This document shows, piece after piece, positions 17,470 to 27,134 of a DNA stretch of 64,000 nt; the stretch's first letter is position 1; each line of letters starts with the position of its first letter. The DNA is taken from positions 6,510,001 to 6,574,000 of the forward strand of contig NZ_CP009428.1 of NCBI RefSeq assembly GCF_000758725.1. Direction: 5' to 3'. The notes under the pieces are model-generated. The model made no database searches, was not told where the DNA came from, and saw nothing but the letters and a program-made list of their open reading frames with translations. Made by a program: the position numbers and the translations under genes. Origin of the DNA: Paenibacillus odorifer (GTDB lineage: Bacteria > Bacillota > Bacilli > Paenibacillales > Paenibacillaceae).

Positions 17470-18456
17470 TTATTTAACTTCTTCCATGAATACCCTTAGG
17501 TTCTCCACGATTTCTTTGGATTTTGAATGATGTAAGTAATGTCCGCCTTCAAATGTCATTACTTTTCCATGCACAGAATCCTTGACTTGCCCTTCATGCA
17601 GAGGAATCCAGTCTTTCACGGTAGTATTATTCGCTTGTATAAAGAAGATAATGGGAAGATTCTTGTCGAATGTTAAGCCTCTGGAGGCAACAAAGTTAGG
17701 ATAAATATGTTCCATTTCATTTAAGGTAGTGGAATTGTTCATATTTTTAAGCGAAATCAATTTCATTTGTTTTTTGGTTTCATCATCAAATGGCAGTCCA
17801 TCATAAGGGTCACCGCTTAATTGCAAGCCCAATCTTATGATCCCTGAATCTTTAAGCAGCTTTAATTTTTTAATTGGGAATTTAACATCCATACCGCCTT
17901 GCTCCGGAACACTACTATCAATACCCACAAAAGCACTCACTTCGTTTGGATATTTCTTCGCATATTCCAATCCGTAAATACCCCCAATCGAGTGGCCCAT
18001 TAGAATGTATTGGTCAATGTTAAGATTCTGAACGGCTTCATGAATTTCACTAACGATATTCTCTGTGGTTCGTTCTTTTTTTGTTTCATCACTGAGTCCA
18101 TACCCAAACGGTTCAACCGCCACCACTTTGTAGAATGGTGATAACTCATCAATCAACGGCTTAAAATCAAGTGCTGGTGCTCCTGTTCCAAAGCCTGGTA
18201 TGAGCACGATCGTCTGTTTACCTTCTCCTTGAATCAAAACATTCATATTTTTCCCGTCAACAGGGACTAACTGACCATAGTGCTGTATTTTTTTCTGATC
18301 TGTTTTGTTGCTGATCACATTAACTGTATAGACAACGGCTAGAAAAAGTACGACCACGATCACTATTGCTCCTAATATTTTGAGCAACAGGTTACGCAGT
18401 TTATGTTTTTTCTGTCCATTCCCCGTTTTTTTGTCCGCTTGTTGTGTCACCCTCAT
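17470..18456 (-). CDS. Membrane-anchored alpha/beta hydrolase
   Basis: A 328-residue alpha/beta hydrolase with a basic N-terminus and a single membrane helix at about residues 26-50, so the enzyme faces outside. The nucleophile elbow is GHSIGG, the oxyanion segment is PGFGTG, and FEGGHYLHHS supplies the catalytic His. The substrate is unknown; similar proteins are annotated as esterases, lipases or haloperoxidase-like hydrolases. AGGAGAAG precedes the ATG. Monocistronic, convergent with the methyltransferase. Confidence 0.85.
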   Translation of the reverse strand: MRVTQQADKKTGNGQKKHKLRNLLLKILGAIVIVVVLFLAVVYTVNVISNKTDQKKIQHYGQLVPVDGKNMNVLIQGEGKQTIVLIPGFGTGAPALDFKPLIDELSPFYKVVAVEPFGYGLSDETKKERTTENIVSEIHEAVQNLNIDQYILMGHSIGGIYGLEYAKKYPNEVSAFVGIDSSVPEQGGMDVKFPIKKLKLLKDSGIIRLGLQLSGDPYDGLPFDDETKKQMKLISLKNMNNSTTLNEMEHIYPNFVASRGLTFDKNLPIIFFIQANNTTVKDWIPLHEGQVKDSVHGKVMTFEGGHYLHHSKSKEIVENLRVFMEEVK

Positions 18457-18568
18457 CTTCTCCTGTCTTTAATCTGTTTATTAAGCTCTCCTAATGTTTC
18501 GCTAATGAGATCATAACTAACAAAGATGTACCCCTCATGACGGCAATATGAACTGAAAATGAACAGGT

Positions 18569-18622
18569 AAAAAAAATGCTACGGCAGCACAAGACAAGAA
18601 AACTTGCCAGTACTGCTGTAGC
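18569..18622 (-). terminator. Terminator of the two-component operon
   Basis: Minus-strand stem GCTACAGCAG with partner CTGCCGTAGC, an inner CAAG/CTTG stem, and a run of eight T. Confidence 0.9.
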
Positions 18623-18676
18623 AATGAAAAATACGGGATGCATCCAAGCCCTCGCAAGGCACCGCCTGGAAGCTAA

Positions 18677-20041
18677 TTACTCTGTCGGCGCTATAATTGG
18701 CAGGGTGACAACGATGGTCGTTCCTTGACCGGGTTCGCTTTCCACGCGGATATCCCCTTTATGAAGCGTTACGATCTGTTTAACAATGGCAAGTCCCATC
18801 CCGCTGCCACCATATTTACGGCTGTGGGATCGATCAGCCTTAAAGAACCGTTCAAATATACGTTGCTGATCCTCAAGTGAAATCCCGATGCCAGTGTCTG
18901 TTACCCGAACGGTCACGTTGTTGATATCTTGTTTGAGGCTGACGTTAATTACACTGTTATCCTTAGAAAACTTGATGCTGTTGCCAAGGAGATTGGTCCA
19001 TACCTGACTTAACAGGTCATAATCAGCCAGTAGGATAATAGGCTTCAGATCAAGGTCGAAGCTGATGTTACGAGCTGACCATTGCGGCTGAATCGCTACG
19101 ATTACTCTTCTTATCTGTTCGTCCAGATTGAATGTAGTTAGCCGTAGCTGCTGGGACTGCGATTCTAATAAACTCAGCTTCAGCAGGCTGTCACTCATTT
19201 TAGACATCCGTTCTGCTTCAGCGATAATAATATCCAGATAACGATTTCGCTCTTGTTCTGCAAGATCTACTCGCTTGAGCGCAATCGCATACCCAGATAT
19301 TGAGGTGAGCGGAGACTGGACCTCATGCGACACATTGGATACAAACTCCTTACGCATCTGCTCAAGCTGCTGCAGATCGTGCATCATTTCTTCAAAGCTG
19401 CGAGCCAAGGTACCTAGCTCACCGGTTTGCTTAATATTCAGCTCGACGTTAAAATCACCAGCTGCTATTCTTCTGGTCGCTTTGGTTAGCTTCTTGATCG
19501 GTCTGACTAAGAACATTGCAGCTACCAGAATCAAGAGGCTTCCAGCTATCAATGAATAGAGCAAGAAATTTAATATCAAATTCCTTCTGGCAGTGACGGA
19601 AGGGGGATTAAGCGTCTCCACAAACATCGCTTTGGTGCCGTCTTCCGTTCTCAACTGCAAGCCTAGGAGAAGCGCAGAAGTATTCCTGTTATGAGGTTGA
19701 TAAACTTCTCCTGCGAGAACTTTTTTTATTTCTTCCATAGTTACAGGGACCGGCTTGTGCCCATTAAGTCCGTAAGATTGGAATTTACCCGCTTCATCGA
19801 ATATTCGGATATAGTAGGAATCAAGCTGCTTCATTCCACTTACGAAAGAGTTGGCTTCACGTAATGGAAAGGTTTCGTAAATTTTGACTATATCCTGTCC
19901 AAAATGCAATAAGGGAATTCGCATGTTCTCTTTCAGTTTGTCTTCAAATACCCAAGTTGCCACAAACAAAGCAATGATTGTGCCCCCGATTACGGAGGCT
20001 AGGAAGGTCAGAACAACGCGTGTATATATAGATCTGATCAT
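18677..20041 (-). CDS. Sensor histidine kinase (HAMP, HisKA, HATPase)
   Basis: A 454-residue membrane kinase. It has one helix near residues 9-30, an extracytoplasmic domain of about 120 residues, a second helix near 155-180, HAMP, then HisKA with phosphoacceptor H239 in VSHEVQSPL. The ATPase N-box is TNLLGNSIKFS and the G boxes are DTGIGIS and GSGMGLAIV. The start overlaps the end of the response regulator gene by four bases. The signal is unknown. The neighbouring polyamine operon has its own terminator before this operon, so a functional link is only positional. Confidence 0.92.
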   Translation of the reverse strand: MIRSIYTRVVLTFLASVIGGTIIALFVATWVFEDKLKENMRIPLLHFGQDIVKIYETFPLREANSFVSGMKQLDSYYIRIFDEAGKFQSYGLNGHKPVPVTMEEIKKVLAGEVYQPHNRNTSALLLGLQLRTEDGTKAMFVETLNPPSVTARRNLILNFLLYSLIAGSLLILVAAMFLVRPIKKLTKATRRIAAGDFNVELNIKQTGELGTLARSFEEMMHDLQQLEQMRKEFVSNVSHEVQSPLTSISGYAIALKRVDLAEQERNRYLDIIIAEAERMSKMSDSLLKLSLLESQSQQLRLTTFNLDEQIRRVIVAIQPQWSARNISFDLDLKPIILLADYDLLSQVWTNLLGNSIKFSKDNSVINVSLKQDINNVTVRVTDTGIGISLEDQQRIFERFFKADRSHSRKYGGSGMGLAIVKQIVTLHKGDIRVESEPGQGTTIVVTLPIIAPTE

Positions 20042-20712
20042 TCATGCACCTCAAGCCTGTAGCCAAGTCCACGCACCGTCTCAATACGAAAATCAGGAGT
20101 AGTCGCAAACCGTTCACGCAGGCGTTTGATATGCACGTCAATCGTCCGATCATCTCCAGCATAATCAATTCCCCAAATTTGATCGATCAACTGCTCGCGC
20201 GTATATACTTGTCCAGGGGTTCCAGCAAGCTTGTACAGCAACTCGAACTCCTTAAGGGGTAAGGGAAATGACTCCGTACCTTTCATCACCTTATAGGTCT
20301 GCCGATCAAGGATGACATTGCCAATTTGGATCATCTGCGTGGAGCCAATCCGATATCGTTTCAGCAATGACCTAACACGAACCGTCAGCTCTAACGGATC
20401 GAACGGTTTAGTTAAATAATCGTCCGTGCCTAATTCGAAGCCCTTCACTTTCTCCCAGGTTTCGCCTCTGGCAGTCAATATAAGTAATGGAAGATCAGGA
20501 TTAGCTCTGCGGAGCTCCTTACAAAGCATCCAACCATCCATATTTGGCATCATAATATCCAGCACGACAAGATCGACATGTGTTCCAGCATATACGGCGA
20601 GCGCTTCCTTGCCATCCACAGCTTCAACTGTTTCGAATCCGTCGTTGCGGAGAAATAAACAGACAAGTTCGCGAATGTTCGCATCGTCGTCAGCAACCAG
20701 TATAGTAGGCAT
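20038..20712 (-). CDS. OmpR/PhoB-type response regulator
   Basis: A 224-residue regulator: receiver with acidic pocket VADDD, phosphoacceptor D52 in LVVLDIMMP and Lys in YLTKPFDP, then a winged-helix DNA-binding domain ending in DVHIKRLRERF and GLGYRLE. It is the first gene of the pair with the kinase at 18677. The upstream DNA (20738-20765) has two overlapping TATAAT hexamers on the minus strand. Confidence 0.93.
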   Translation of the reverse strand: MPTILVADDDANIRELVCLFLRNDGFETVEAVDGKEALAVYAGTHVDLVVLDIMMPNMDGWMLCKELRRANPDLPLLILTARGETWEKVKGFELGTDDYLTKPFDPLELTVRVRSLLKRYRIGSTQMIQIGNVILDRQTYKVMKGTESFPLPLKEFELLYKLAGTPGQVYTREQLIDQIWGIDYAGDDRTIDVHIKRLRERFATTPDFRIETVRGLGYRLEVHE

Positions 20713-20810
20713 TCGTTTCCTCTTTTCCTGTTGTCCATTCTTACTATTATACTATATTATACTTTCGGCTAAACTGTCTGTTGTCTTGAGGTTACACGAT
20801 GATCAAACCG

Positions 20811-20855
20811 AAAAAGAGCGCCTAACACGGTTACCCGTATGTAGACGCTCTTAAT
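20811..20855 (-). terminator. Terminator of the pot operon
   Basis: Minus-strand AAGAGCG with partner CGCTCTT, a 25-base loop that contains GGGTAACC, then TTTTTC. It separates potD from the response regulator gene. Confidence 0.8.
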
Positions 20856-20881
20856 GTCGTTTCGCTTTAGCTTTAGTCAGC

Positions 20882-21955
20882 TTACTTCTTATTCATCTTA
20901 AACATTAGGAACAACTCATTATAATGAGCGAGCATCCGTTTGCCAAGGTTATCGTATACTTCAAGCCGGTCCGTAATTTCAGCAGGTGGATAGAACCGGG
21001 TATCCTCAGAAGTTTCCTCAGGAAGCAGCTCCAGCGCAGGAATGTTAGGCGTGGAATAACCTACATATTCTGCATTCTTAGCAGCAACGTCTGGGCGGAG
21101 CATGAAGTTGATAAACTGATGCGCTCCATCCACATTTTTCGCTGTCCGAGGGATGACCATGTTATCAAACCACTTGTTCGAGCCTTCTTCCGGCACTACA
21201 TAATCCAGCTTATCATTCTCGTCCATGATCTCGGAAGCATCTCCGGACCAGACAATCCCAACCGCAGCTTCTTCATTTGCCAGCAGCATCTTGATCTCAT
21301 CACCGACAATCGCCTTAACGTTAGGAGACAACTTGTTGAGTTTAGTCAGTGCTTCTTGCAGATGTGCCTCTTCCTTGTCATTAACGGAATAATGCAGGCT
21401 GTTCAAAGCCATGCCCATCACTTCACGGGCTCCGTCTACCAGGAAGATGTTATTATGCAGTCTGCTGTCCCAGAGAGAATCCCAGCTGGTGAAGTCCATG
21501 CCCTTGGTCATTTCCGGATTGAAAATAATCCCGACGGTGCCCCAGAAATAAGGCACAGAATATTTGTTACCCGGATCAAACGAGAGGTCCATAAAGCGTG
21601 AATCAATATTCTTTAGATTCGAAATCTTGCTATGATCCAGCGGAATGAGCAGATCTTCTTCTTTCATCTTAGCAATGGCATAATCCGAAGGGATTACAAC
21701 ATCAAAGGTAGTTCCACCCTGCTCAACCTTGGTCAACATAGCTTCATTGGAATCGAAGGTTTGATAAATGACTGTTAAGCCGGTCTCTTTTTCAAATTCC
21801 TTCAATAGATCGGGATCAACATAGTCGCCCCAGTTATAGATAGTCAGTGTGTTCCCACCTGAATAACCCTCTCTCGAATTCATCCAAGAGCCCAAGTACA
21901 TGAGCGCAAATGCCGTGATAAGGATCGCCAGAAAAGCATTTATCAGCTGTTTCAT
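20882..21955 (-). CDS. potD: Spermidine/putrescine-binding protein
   Basis: Extracytoplasmic receptor of the PotABCD polyamine importer, 357 residues. The mature part begins with LTIYNWGDYVDPDLLKEFE, the hallmark of PotD/PotF (core YNWGDYVDP). The N-terminus has one hydrophobic helix (residues 6-24) but no lipobox cysteine, so the protein is probably held by an uncleaved or signal-peptidase-I-type segment instead of a lipid. The Asp and Trp residues used in polyamine binding are in the expected regions. The start overlaps potC by four bases. Last gene of the operon. Confidence 0.93.
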   Translation of the reverse strand: MKQLINAFLAILITAFALMYLGSWMNSREGYSGGNTLTIYNWGDYVDPDLLKEFEKETGLTVIYQTFDSNEAMLTKVEQGGTTFDVVIPSDYAIAKMKEEDLLIPLDHSKISNLKNIDSRFMDLSFDPGNKYSVPYFWGTVGIIFNPEMTKGMDFTSWDSLWDSRLHNNIFLVDGAREVMGMALNSLHYSVNDKEEAHLQEALTKLNKLSPNVKAIVGDEIKMLLANEEAAVGIVWSGDASEIMDENDKLDYVVPEEGSNKWFDNMVIPRTAKNVDGAHQFINFMLRPDVAAKNAEYVGYSTPNIPALELLPEETSEDTRFYPPAEITDRLEVYDNLGKRMLAHYNELFLMFKMNKK

Positions 21956-22785
21956 CTAGGCACCCCCGCTTCTGCAACAGGCTCCGCCACAGCTTCTGCT
22001 GTGTTATGGCGATTTTTCTTAAGGGTCAGGAAGTAATAACCCACCACGAGCAGAATGGTGAACAGGAAGATCAGCGTCGACAGCGCATTAATCGATAGCG
22101 ACACCCCTTGCCGGGCTCTAGAGTATATCTCAACCGATAACGTCGAATAACCGTTGCCTGTTACGAAGAACGTAACCGCAAAGTCATCCAGTGAATACGT
22201 AAGCGCCATAAAAAATCCGCTGAATATCCCTGGTTTAATAATCGGCAAAATTACTTTAGTCAGCACATCCTTACGGCTTGCCCCAAGATCACGGGCTGCA
22301 TCCGTTAATGTAGGGCTCATTTCCTGTAGATGGGGCAAAATCATCAATACGGCAATCGGTACGCTGAATGCAACGTGTGAGAGCAGAACAGACGCGAAAC
22401 CCAGCTTGATGCCAGCAATGGTGAACAGGATAAGGAACGAAGCACCAATAATGACATCTGGACTGACGATCAGCACGTTATTCAGAGACAGCAAGGTGTT
22501 CTTGGCGCGGCGATTCTGCACACTTTTAATAGCCAGCGCACCAATAATAGCGATAAGGGTCGCAATAGCCGAGGATAGCAGTGCGATCACAAGCGTATTG
22601 ATTACGATGATAATCAGGCGCTTATCTTGGACCACCTCACGGTAGTAATCCAGCGTGAAGCCCTCGAACTTATGCATCGTCCCCCCACTGTTGAACGAAT
22701 AGTACATTAAATAGAAGATAGGAGCATACAGAACAATGAACACCAGAACTAGGTAGAGGTTAGAGAATCCATTTTTATTTCTCAT
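21952..22785 (-). CDS. potC: Spermidine/putrescine ABC permease
   Basis: Membrane subunit of the polyamine importer, 277 residues with six helices. The coupling loop AARDLGASRKDVLTKVILP is a clear EAA motif (core DLGASRKDV). It overlaps the end of potB by eleven bases and potD by four. A hydrophilic Glu/Ala/Val-rich tail follows the last helix. Confidence 0.93.
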   Translation of the reverse strand: MRNKNGFSNLYLVLVFIVLYAPIFYLMYYSFNSGGTMHKFEGFTLDYYREVVQDKRLIIIVINTLVIALLSSAIATLIAIIGALAIKSVQNRRAKNTLLSLNNVLIVSPDVIIGASFLILFTIAGIKLGFASVLLSHVAFSVPIAVLMILPHLQEMSPTLTDAARDLGASRKDVLTKVILPIIKPGIFSGFFMALTYSLDDFAVTFFVTGNGYSTLSVEIYSRARQGVSLSINALSTLIFLFTILLVVGYYFLTLKKNRHNTAEAVAEPVAEAGVPR

Positions 22786-23587
22786 TCCGCGCCCCTTTCC
22801 GCGATCCGCCTGTGATAATCATAAACAGCGCCATAATGGCAATCAGAAACACTGCAACTGTAGAACCCATGCCCCAGTCCTGAGTGACCAGGAAATGCTG
22901 CTCAATTGCGGTGCCCAGCGTAATGACCCTGTTGCCTGCAATCAGACGGGTGATCATAAACAGGGACAGCGCAGGTATGAATACTGCCATACAGCCTGAG
23001 CGTACTCCCGAAATGGTCAGCGGAAAAATAACACGTCTAAACGTGGTCCAGCCCGAAGCCCCCAAATCACGTGCCGCATCCAGCAAGGATAAATTCAAAT
23101 CCTCCAAAGCGCTGTATATCGGCAGGATCATAAACGGAATAAAAATATAGACAGATACAAATACAAAACTGAAGCCCGTAAACAAAATTTGCTGTTCTCC
23201 GATTCCAAGCAGATCAAAGAAATTATTGATCGGACCAAATGTACCGAATATCCCTATAAAAGCGTAGGTTTTTAGCAGCAAATTAATCCATGTCGGCAAA
23301 ATAATCAGCAATAACCACAGCTGCTTATGTTTGGTTCTCGTCAACAGATAAGCCGCCGGATAGGCAACCAGCAAAGAGAATGCTGTAATCAGAAACGCGT
23401 ACCAGAACGAGGTCAGCGTCATTTTTAAATATACAGGGGTGAAGAAACTGACGTAATTATCCAGAGTAATATGGCCATCCAAATCAAATAACGAATAATA
23501 GATGACAAGCACTACCGGTGCAATTACAAACAATGCGATCCAGAGGTAATAAGGGATGAGATAGTACGATTTGCCCTTATTCTTCAT
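22775..23587 (-). CDS. potB: Spermidine/putrescine ABC permease
   Basis: Partner permease of potC, 270 residues, six helices, EAA loop AARDLGASGWTTFRRVIFP (core DLGASGWTT). The open frame runs to 23695 inside potA, but MKNKGKSYYLIPYYLW is the family N-terminus. ATG 23587 has GGTGGAG five bases upstream, so that start is used. It overlaps the end of potA by eleven bases. Confidence 0.92.
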   Translation of the reverse strand: MKNKGKSYYLIPYYLWIALFVIAPVVLVIYYSLFDLDGHITLDNYVSFFTPVYLKMTLTSFWYAFLITAFSLLVAYPAAYLLTRTKHKQLWLLLIILPTWINLLLKTYAFIGIFGTFGPINNFFDLLGIGEQQILFTGFSFVFVSVYIFIPFMILPIYSALEDLNLSLLDAARDLGASGWTTFRRVIFPLTISGVRSGCMAVFIPALSLFMITRLIAGNRVITLGTAIEQHFLVTQDWGMGSTVAVFLIAIMALFMIITGGSRKGARNEK

Positions 23588-24701
23588 GACTCTCCACCTC
23601 GCCATAAGCTTCCAGACGTCTGTCGAATTCTTCCTCCGTTTCACCGAAACGCATAACATGAATCGCTTCCGGATCAAAATAAAGGCCAATTTCACTGCCT
23701 ACAGTCGCCTTACGTGTAGAATGCACAAGCCATTCATGCCCGGATTCATCATAACAGCTGATTTCATAATGCACGCCCCGGAATAGCTGGGAATCAACCC
23801 GCACACGTAGTTTACCCTGTTCCAGCGTAGAAATTTCCAAATCCTCAGGACGAATAACAATCTCTACGGATTCATTCGGTTTCAGCCCGGCATCGAAACA
23901 TTCGAAGCGGCGGCCGTTAAACTCCACCAGATAATCCTCGATCATAACTCCCGGCACAATGTTCGATTCGCCAATAAAATCCGCCACAAAACGGTTAATC
24001 GGCTCATCATAAATATCGTTAGGGGTGCCGCTTTGCTCGATTTTTCCTTTATTCATGACAAAAATCCAGTCGGACATCGCGAGTGCCTCTTCCTGGTCAT
24101 GCGTTACAAAAATAAAGGTAATGCCTAACCGCTGCTGCATTTCCCGCAGTATGTACTGCATCTCCGTGCGCAGCTTGAGATCTAGCGCCGATAGAGGCTC
24201 GTCCAGCAGTAGAACCTGTGGCTCATTCACAATCGCCCGGGCAATGGCAACCCGCTGGCGCTGACCGCCGGACATTTCGTTAATCGCACGCTGCTCATAA
24301 CCCACAAGGTTAACGAAGCTTAGCGCTTCCTGCACCTTCTTCGTGATAACATCCTTCTTAAGCTTCTTAATGCGCAGTCCGAAAGCCACATTCTCGAATA
24401 CGTTCAGGTGTGGAAACAATGCGTAATCCTGAAATACCGTATTGACCTGCCGCTCATTGGCGGGAATGTGGTTAATTACTTTTCCATTTAAATAAATAGA
24501 ACCGCTCGTTGGCTCAGCGAACCCGGCGATCAATCGAAGAATAGTCGTTTTACCACAGCCAGATGGACCAAGTAGTGTATAGAATTTGCCGCGCTCTATC
24601 TCAAAGCTGACTCCTTTTAACACCGGATCTTCGTCGTCATATTGCTTAGTAACTTCTTCAAATGAAATAATGGTACCTTCCTGAATAGCTATAGCTAACA
24701 A
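23577..24701 (-). CDS. potA: Spermidine/putrescine ABC ATPase
   Basis: ATPase of the polyamine importer, 374 residues. Walker A GPSGCGKTT, signature MSGGQRQRVA, Walker B VLLLDEPLSALD and switch FVTHDQEEA are intact, and a C-terminal TOBE/OB-fold regulatory domain starts near residue 285. The start is unusual: no ATG or GTG exists before the conserved region, and an in-frame stop (24708-24710) limits the choice. TTG 24701 is the only ordinary start codon; it abuts GGGAGG directly, with TAAGG nine bases upstream as an alternative ribosome site. First gene of the operon. Confidence 0.92.
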   Translation of the reverse strand: MLAIAIQEGTIISFEEVTKQYDDEDPVLKGVSFEIERGKFYTLLGPSGCGKTTILRLIAGFAEPTSGSIYLNGKVINHIPANERQVNTVFQDYALFPHLNVFENVAFGLRIKKLKKDVITKKVQEALSFVNLVGYEQRAINEMSGGQRQRVAIARAIVNEPQVLLLDEPLSALDLKLRTEMQYILREMQQRLGITFIFVTHDQEEALAMSDWIFVMNKGKIEQSGTPNDIYDEPINRFVADFIGESNIVPGVMIEDYLVEFNGRRFECFDAGLKPNESVEIVIRPEDLEISTLEQGKLRVRVDSQLFRGVHYEISCYDESGHEWLVHSTRKATVGSEIGLYFDPEAIHVMRFGETEEEFDRRLEAYGEVESHEE

Positions 24702-24927
24702 CCTCCCTTACCTTAGTAATACAATACTATTTTACCCGCATCTTGCGGAGAACAATCGAAATGAGTATGCTCAGCGCTAATAAGCGACAATTTTCCCTCT
24801 CCTTCGACGCTCCAATAGATATAGCATATTAGATTGTACCATTATATGCGATAGCTTACATTGTTAAATGCTAAGCATAAACTTAACAAGTTTGTAAAAA
24901 GTCCAGTCTTCCCTGCCCTTTTTGAGG

Positions 24928-24936
24928 TGCTATAAT
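24928..24936 (+). promoter_or_regulatory. Extended -10 promoter of the ArAE exporter gene
   Basis: TGCTATAAT on the plus strand, 54 bases before the start at 24990. A GAAAAC/GTTTTC inverted repeat (24937-24942 and 24962-24967) would form a weak hairpin in the leader. Confidence 0.55.
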
Positions 24937-24989
24937 GAAAACGAACTGAAAAGCCAGTGTGGTTTTCTTATTTTTGCGAAAGAAGATGA

Positions 24990-26096
24990 ATGATAATGAA
25001 CGAGGGGTTACTAGACCGCCTTGAAAAATATGGATTCTCGCTTTACATGATACGAATTACGCTTGCCGCATCACTATCCTGGGTAGCCGTACACAGTTTA
25101 TATGGTGACCAATATTTATACTTTGCACCGCTTGCAGCCATTCTAATTACTCAAGCCAGTGTGAAGGCTTCACTTGAAAAAGGAATCTACCGCCTGATCG
25201 GCATTATTATCGGCGGAATCGTCAGCCTGATTGTAGGCCAATTCTTCGATGTAGGTGCATTTTCCATTCTGCTAATTCTGCTCATCGGGATTGGAATTGC
25301 CACAGCCTGTCGGATGAATATCCAAGCGGTTTCGCAGGTGGGGGTAACCTCGGTTCTGGCCCTTACCTTTTATCACAATGATTACGTGCTGTGGAGAGTC
25401 GCCGAAACCTTTATTGGTGTGCTCATTGCCTTGATCATCAATATGATTATCGTTCCACCGAACAGGTTCGTCAAGGTAAAAGCATTGGCACTCGATGGAA
25501 GCCTTCTACTTTCGGATGCTTTAAAAGGTCTCGTAGGCATAAGAAGAGATTCATCAAAGGATAATAATATGCTGGAGCAAGCAGGTAAACTGCTGTCTGC
25601 CAGCAATCAACAACAGAAGGAAATGTTCTATACCATTGCTCACTATCAGTGTCGTGGTGATCTAAAGGGACTTATACAAGCCACGGCACATCTAAAGACC
25701 ATTCATTCCTATGTTAAAGAAATTGCCGATGATATTTGCTTGCTGCCAGCACATCATGCCAATTCTGACTGGATGCTGGAAGTGCTGGAGGCAACAGCCG
25801 ATTGTATAGCTGTTTATGGTACCAAGACCTTATCCAAGGCTGAATGCCAACGTTCACTTACAGATTGTCTGCATCGTGCCCGCGACTTGCAGGCGGCCAG
25901 CTTCTCTGAACTGCAAGGACGGTGCTCACTGTCATCTGTTCGTGATCTAGGAGCGCTCTTCAGTCACTTAAACCGGGTACTCGAAGAAGTGGAACGTGCT
26001 AGTTCTGCTACTTACGTAGTTGCAGCTCGGCCTTCAACAGCTGAAATCACACGCGCTATACGCTTAATTAAAAAAGGACTCTCCCAGAAGCTCTAA
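24990..26096 (+). CDS. Aromatic acid exporter family membrane protein (ArAE/FUSC)
   Basis: A 368-residue membrane protein. Residues about 15-165 contain five or six helices of the ArAE_1 (PF06081) type, including the LYGDQYLYFAPLAAIL segment (core YLYFAPLAA). The remaining 200 residues are a cytosolic helical domain. Relatives such as YgaE/YqjA in Bacillus have no proven substrate; E. coli AaeB-type members export hydroxybenzoates. ATG 24990 or 24996 may be used; neither has a strong ribosome site. It ends at a terminator and is convergent with the EamA gene. Confidence 0.82.
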   Translation: MIMNEGLLDRLEKYGFSLYMIRITLAASLSWVAVHSLYGDQYLYFAPLAAILITQASVKASLEKGIYRLIGIIIGGIVSLIVGQFFDVGAFSILLILLIGIGIATACRMNIQAVSQVGVTSVLALTFYHNDYVLWRVAETFIGVLIALIINMIIVPPNRFVKVKALALDGSLLLSDALKGLVGIRRDSSKDNNMLEQAGKLLSASNQQQKEMFYTIAHYQCRGDLKGLIQATAHLKTIHSYVKEIADDICLLPAHHANSDWMLEVLEATADCIAVYGTKTLSKAECQRSLTDCLHRARDLQAASFSELQGRCSLSSVRDLGALFSHLNRVLEEVERASSATYVVAARPSTAEITRAIRLIKKGLSQKL

Positions 26097-26117
26097 GCTT
26101 GGGAGTGTCCTTTTTTT
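26072..26117 (+). terminator. Terminator of the ArAE exporter gene
   Basis: AAGGACTCTCCCA with partner TGGGAGTGTCCTT and seven T. The left arm overlaps the last codons of the gene. Confidence 0.9.
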
Positions 26118-26182
26118 ATGTTCAATCCCTATTAGACATAATGCCCTTTAGCACGACTGGTTACTACAACCATCCAACAAAT

Positions 26183-27073
26183 TTAACTGACTGATTGTTT
26201 GGCAGCACGCCCTATCTTCACATTTACCAGTACAATACTGCTGACAATCAGCAATAATCCGATCACAAGGTTTATGGTAATCTGCTCTTTCAAAAAAACT
26301 ACGCTGGTTGCTATCGAGATCAGGGGGATCAAGAAGGTGAATGAACCTACTTTTCCTGCTTCTCCTTCGTTAATCAGCTTGAAATAAATTAGCCAGCCCA
26401 GAGCAATAACAAAGATTGCGATAAACAAGGTATCCACAATAAAGGTTCCACTCCAGGTGATATCCGACCATTTCTCCGTAGCTGATCCCGAAAGTAGCAG
26501 AATGATGCCACCGATCGTGATTTGCATAGCCGTCATCCACAGCATATCCACACGTACAGCATTCCGTTTCATATATATTGTTCCTAATGCCCAGCTTAAG
26601 GCACTGGCTAAAGCCAACACAATTCCCCATATGGAGATACTCCCATTAATTCCGCCGATACTAAGAGAGGCTACCCCGAGAAAGCCAAGCAGCAAACCAG
26701 CCATTTTAAGCCCGTACATGCTCTCACCTAACCACAGCCAAGAAAAAATACCTAACAATACAGGCTGCAAAAATACAATCGATGAGAACAATCCCGCCGG
26801 AACATACTGCAAGCCAATTGTCTGAAATCCATAATAGAACACAATACTAAGTACCGCCGAGATCAGATAGATCGGCCAGAGCTGCTTGAAGCGAAGCTCC
26901 TTCACCTTGGGCAATGCAATTAGAATCAGAATAATACCGCCTACGACGGTTCGAATACCTGCAAATAATAGAGGTGGAGCATAGTCTAAGGCGATTTTGG
27001 ATATAGGCCAATTAATGCCCCATACAATCACCAAAAAAATAAGAAGGATCATACTTTTCTTCTGCTGATTCAT
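26183..27073 (-). CDS. EamA/DMT family transporter
   Basis: A 296-residue protein with ten predicted helices arranged as two EamA repeats (residues about 8-140 and 150-288). Family members export amino acids or other metabolites. The frame is open to 27127, but ATG 27073 follows AAGGAAGTGA and begins MNQQKKS, a normal DMT start. It is divergent from the LysR gene, which is therefore its likely regulator. Confidence 0.88.
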   Translation of the reverse strand: MNQQKKSMILLIFLVIVWGINWPISKIALDYAPPLLFAGIRTVVGGIILILIALPKVKELRFKQLWPIYLISAVLSIVFYYGFQTIGLQYVPAGLFSSIVFLQPVLLGIFSWLWLGESMYGLKMAGLLLGFLGVASLSIGGINGSISIWGIVLALASALSWALGTIYMKRNAVRVDMLWMTAMQITIGGIILLLSGSATEKWSDITWSGTFIVDTLFIAIFVIALGWLIYFKLINEGEAGKVGSFTFLIPLISIATSVVFLKEQITINLVIGLLLIVSSIVLVNVKIGRAAKQSVS

Positions 27074-27098
27074 TTGTTCACTTCCTTGGTGTAGATTC

Positions 27099-27110
27099 AT
27101 CACAAATGAT
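27099..27110. promoter_or_regulatory. LysR-type dyad between divergent genes
   Basis: ATCA-CAAA-TGAT lies in the intergenic stretch between the EamA transporter (starts 27073) and the LysR gene (starts 27135 or 27171). Such short dyads resemble LysR half sites, but this one is only four bases per arm. Confidence 0.3.
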
Positions 27111-27134
27111 ACAATAAACAAGAGCATAAATGAA

